From Oscillibacter sp. (GTDB lineage: Bacteria; Bacillota; Clostridia; Oscillospirales; Oscillospiraceae), in NCBI GenBank assembly GCA_017380995.1, contig JAFOCY010000022.1:1-5536 (forward strand): a stretch of DNA of 5,536 nt, in the 5' to 3' direction. Position numbers and translations under genes: made by a program. The first letter of the stretch is position 1. Each line of letters opens with the position of its first letter. Positions 5,202 to 5,536 of this stretch are shown here, piece after piece. The notes under the pieces were generated by a model, which saw nothing but the letters and a program-made list of their open reading frames with translations, searched no databases and was not told where the DNA came from.

Positions 5202-5283
5202 AATGGTGCCTCCTGCAATGTATTGATGAGAAAGGGACAAGCCCTTCTTGTGCGCATATGGTTGCCATAATAATAGTAAACCC

Positions 5284-5312
5284 ATTGTATGATACTTTTG
5301 CCTTTCGGTCAA
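5284..5312 (-). promoter_or_regulatory. sigma-A promoter of ftsZ
   Basis: On the minus strand, TTGACC (5312-5307) and TACAAT (5289-5284) are separated by exactly 17 bases. Each differs from the sigma-A consensus at one position. Transcription should begin near 5277, giving a leader of about 75 bases before the ftsZ ATG. That leader carries only small imperfect hairpins (around 5230-5250) and no recognisable riboswitch. Confidence 0.8.
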
Positions 5313-5382
5313 GTGTCCGTTTTTGTTTTCGATGGGATTTTCCAAAAAAATTAAAGAGCGTCCCAACTACTGTTCCCGATCC

Positions 5383-5411
5383 TTGCACCCCCAGGCAAAA
5401 TCCGGTATAAT
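5383..5411 (+). promoter_or_regulatory. consensus-like sigma-A promoter reading toward the RHS remnant
   Basis: TTGCAC (5383-5388) and a perfect TATAAT (5406-5411) lie 17 bases apart. The pair faces away from ftsZ. Transcription would begin near 5418, right at the edge of the RHS-like reading frame. No ribosome binding site follows within the visible part, so the promoter may belong to a gene that is no longer there, or may be fortuitous. Confidence 0.5.
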
Positions 5412-5418
5412 GATCTAA

Positions 5419-5536
5419 AAGAGCATCCATCCCACCGGGCCCGGGACTTACGATCTCCGGGCCAGATACTATGGCCCCGTCATCGGCCGCTTTACCCAGC
5501 AGGACCCCCACTGGAACGTAGGCAACATGATCTACG
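5419..5536 (+). pseudogene. RHS-repeat core fragment, 5'-truncated, runs off the right edge
   Basis: After a stop at 5416-5418, an open frame on the plus strand includes GTYDLRARYYGPVIGRFTQQ, then DPHWNVGNMIY, up to the window end. YxLRARYYxPxIGRFxxxD is the signature closing motif of RHS/YD-repeat core domains, and 'W-N-x-G-N-M-I-Y-G' continuations are familiar from Clostridia RHS proteins. RHS proteins form a beta-cage shell that encloses a variable C-terminal toxin, followed by an immunity gene. Here the hundreds of residues of upstream YD repeats are absent: the similarity begins at about 5431, after the in-frame stop, and no start codon with a ribosome binding site is visible (the first in-frame ATG is at 5527). 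It is therefore most likely a displaced 3' remnant. Whether a toxin tip and immunity gene follow lies outside the window. Confidence 0.75.

Noticed and set aside
4011..5270. Long plus-strand frame opposite ftsZ
   Set aside because: The Gly/Leu/His-rich product is the usual antisense shadow of a GC-rich ftsZ. It spans the ftsZ terminator and lacks a ribosome binding site.
5202..5366. N-terminal extension of FtsZ by 55 residues
   Set aside because: The extension covers the promoter and leader, has no Shine-Dalgarno and does not resemble FtsZ, whereas the ATG at 5201 has GGAGG at the right distance.
1..5536. CRISPR array, tRNA, rRNA or complete insertion sequence
   Set aside because: No regularly spaced direct repeats, cloverleaf, rRNA core or transposase frame was seen on either strand.

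Overview
The window is mostly a GC-rich, spore-forming Clostridia chromosome, probably Oscillospiraceae/Ruminococcaceae-like. The evidence is an FtsZ, a SpoIVB sporulation protease, a SpoU-family RNA methyltransferase and Firmicutes-type Shine-Dalgarno sites and terminators. Genus assignment is inference from protein character. The first ~80 bases do not fit: on the minus strand they encode the start of a Bacteroidetes-type ribosomal protein S9, so the left edge looks like a chimeric or recombined junction.

Layout, left to right. (1) 1-~88: start of rpsI (minus), preceded by a possible rplM tail. (2) ~80-871 (+): SpoU/TrmH-family 2'-O-methyltransferase lacking its natural N-terminus and ribosome binding site. 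(3) 874-905: a perfect-stem bidirectional terminator separating it from a convergent multi-pass membrane protein with a C-terminal exported domain (934-1626, minus). (4) 1663-1800 (minus): a possible 45-codon gene with its own promoter. (5) 1886-2065 (minus): a well-supported 59-residue helical protein, preceded by a 39-codon 3' remnant of a second spoIVB (2078-2200). (6) 2240-2806 (minus): an AT-rich 188-residue orphan gene lying where the 5' part of that second spoIVB should be. (7) 2889-3890 (minus): intact spoIVB. (8) 4092-5201 (minus): ftsZ, with a strong sigma-A-like promoter at 5284-5312 and a strong terminator at 4042-4073. (9) ~5419-5536 (+): the start of an RHS-repeat core remnant that runs off the right edge, just downstream of a consensus-like promoter.

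FtsZ and SpoIVB are housekeeping division and sporulation functions and appear to be separate transcription units. The accessory interest is the 1663-2860 interval. It holds a decayed tandem spoIVB paralog, terminators that look homologous and covary, two unrecognised small genes and one compositionally foreign gene. Together with the RHS remnant, this suggests a place where polymorphic-toxin-type or other cargo has come and gone. No CRISPR array, tRNA, rRNA or complete insertion sequence was seen.
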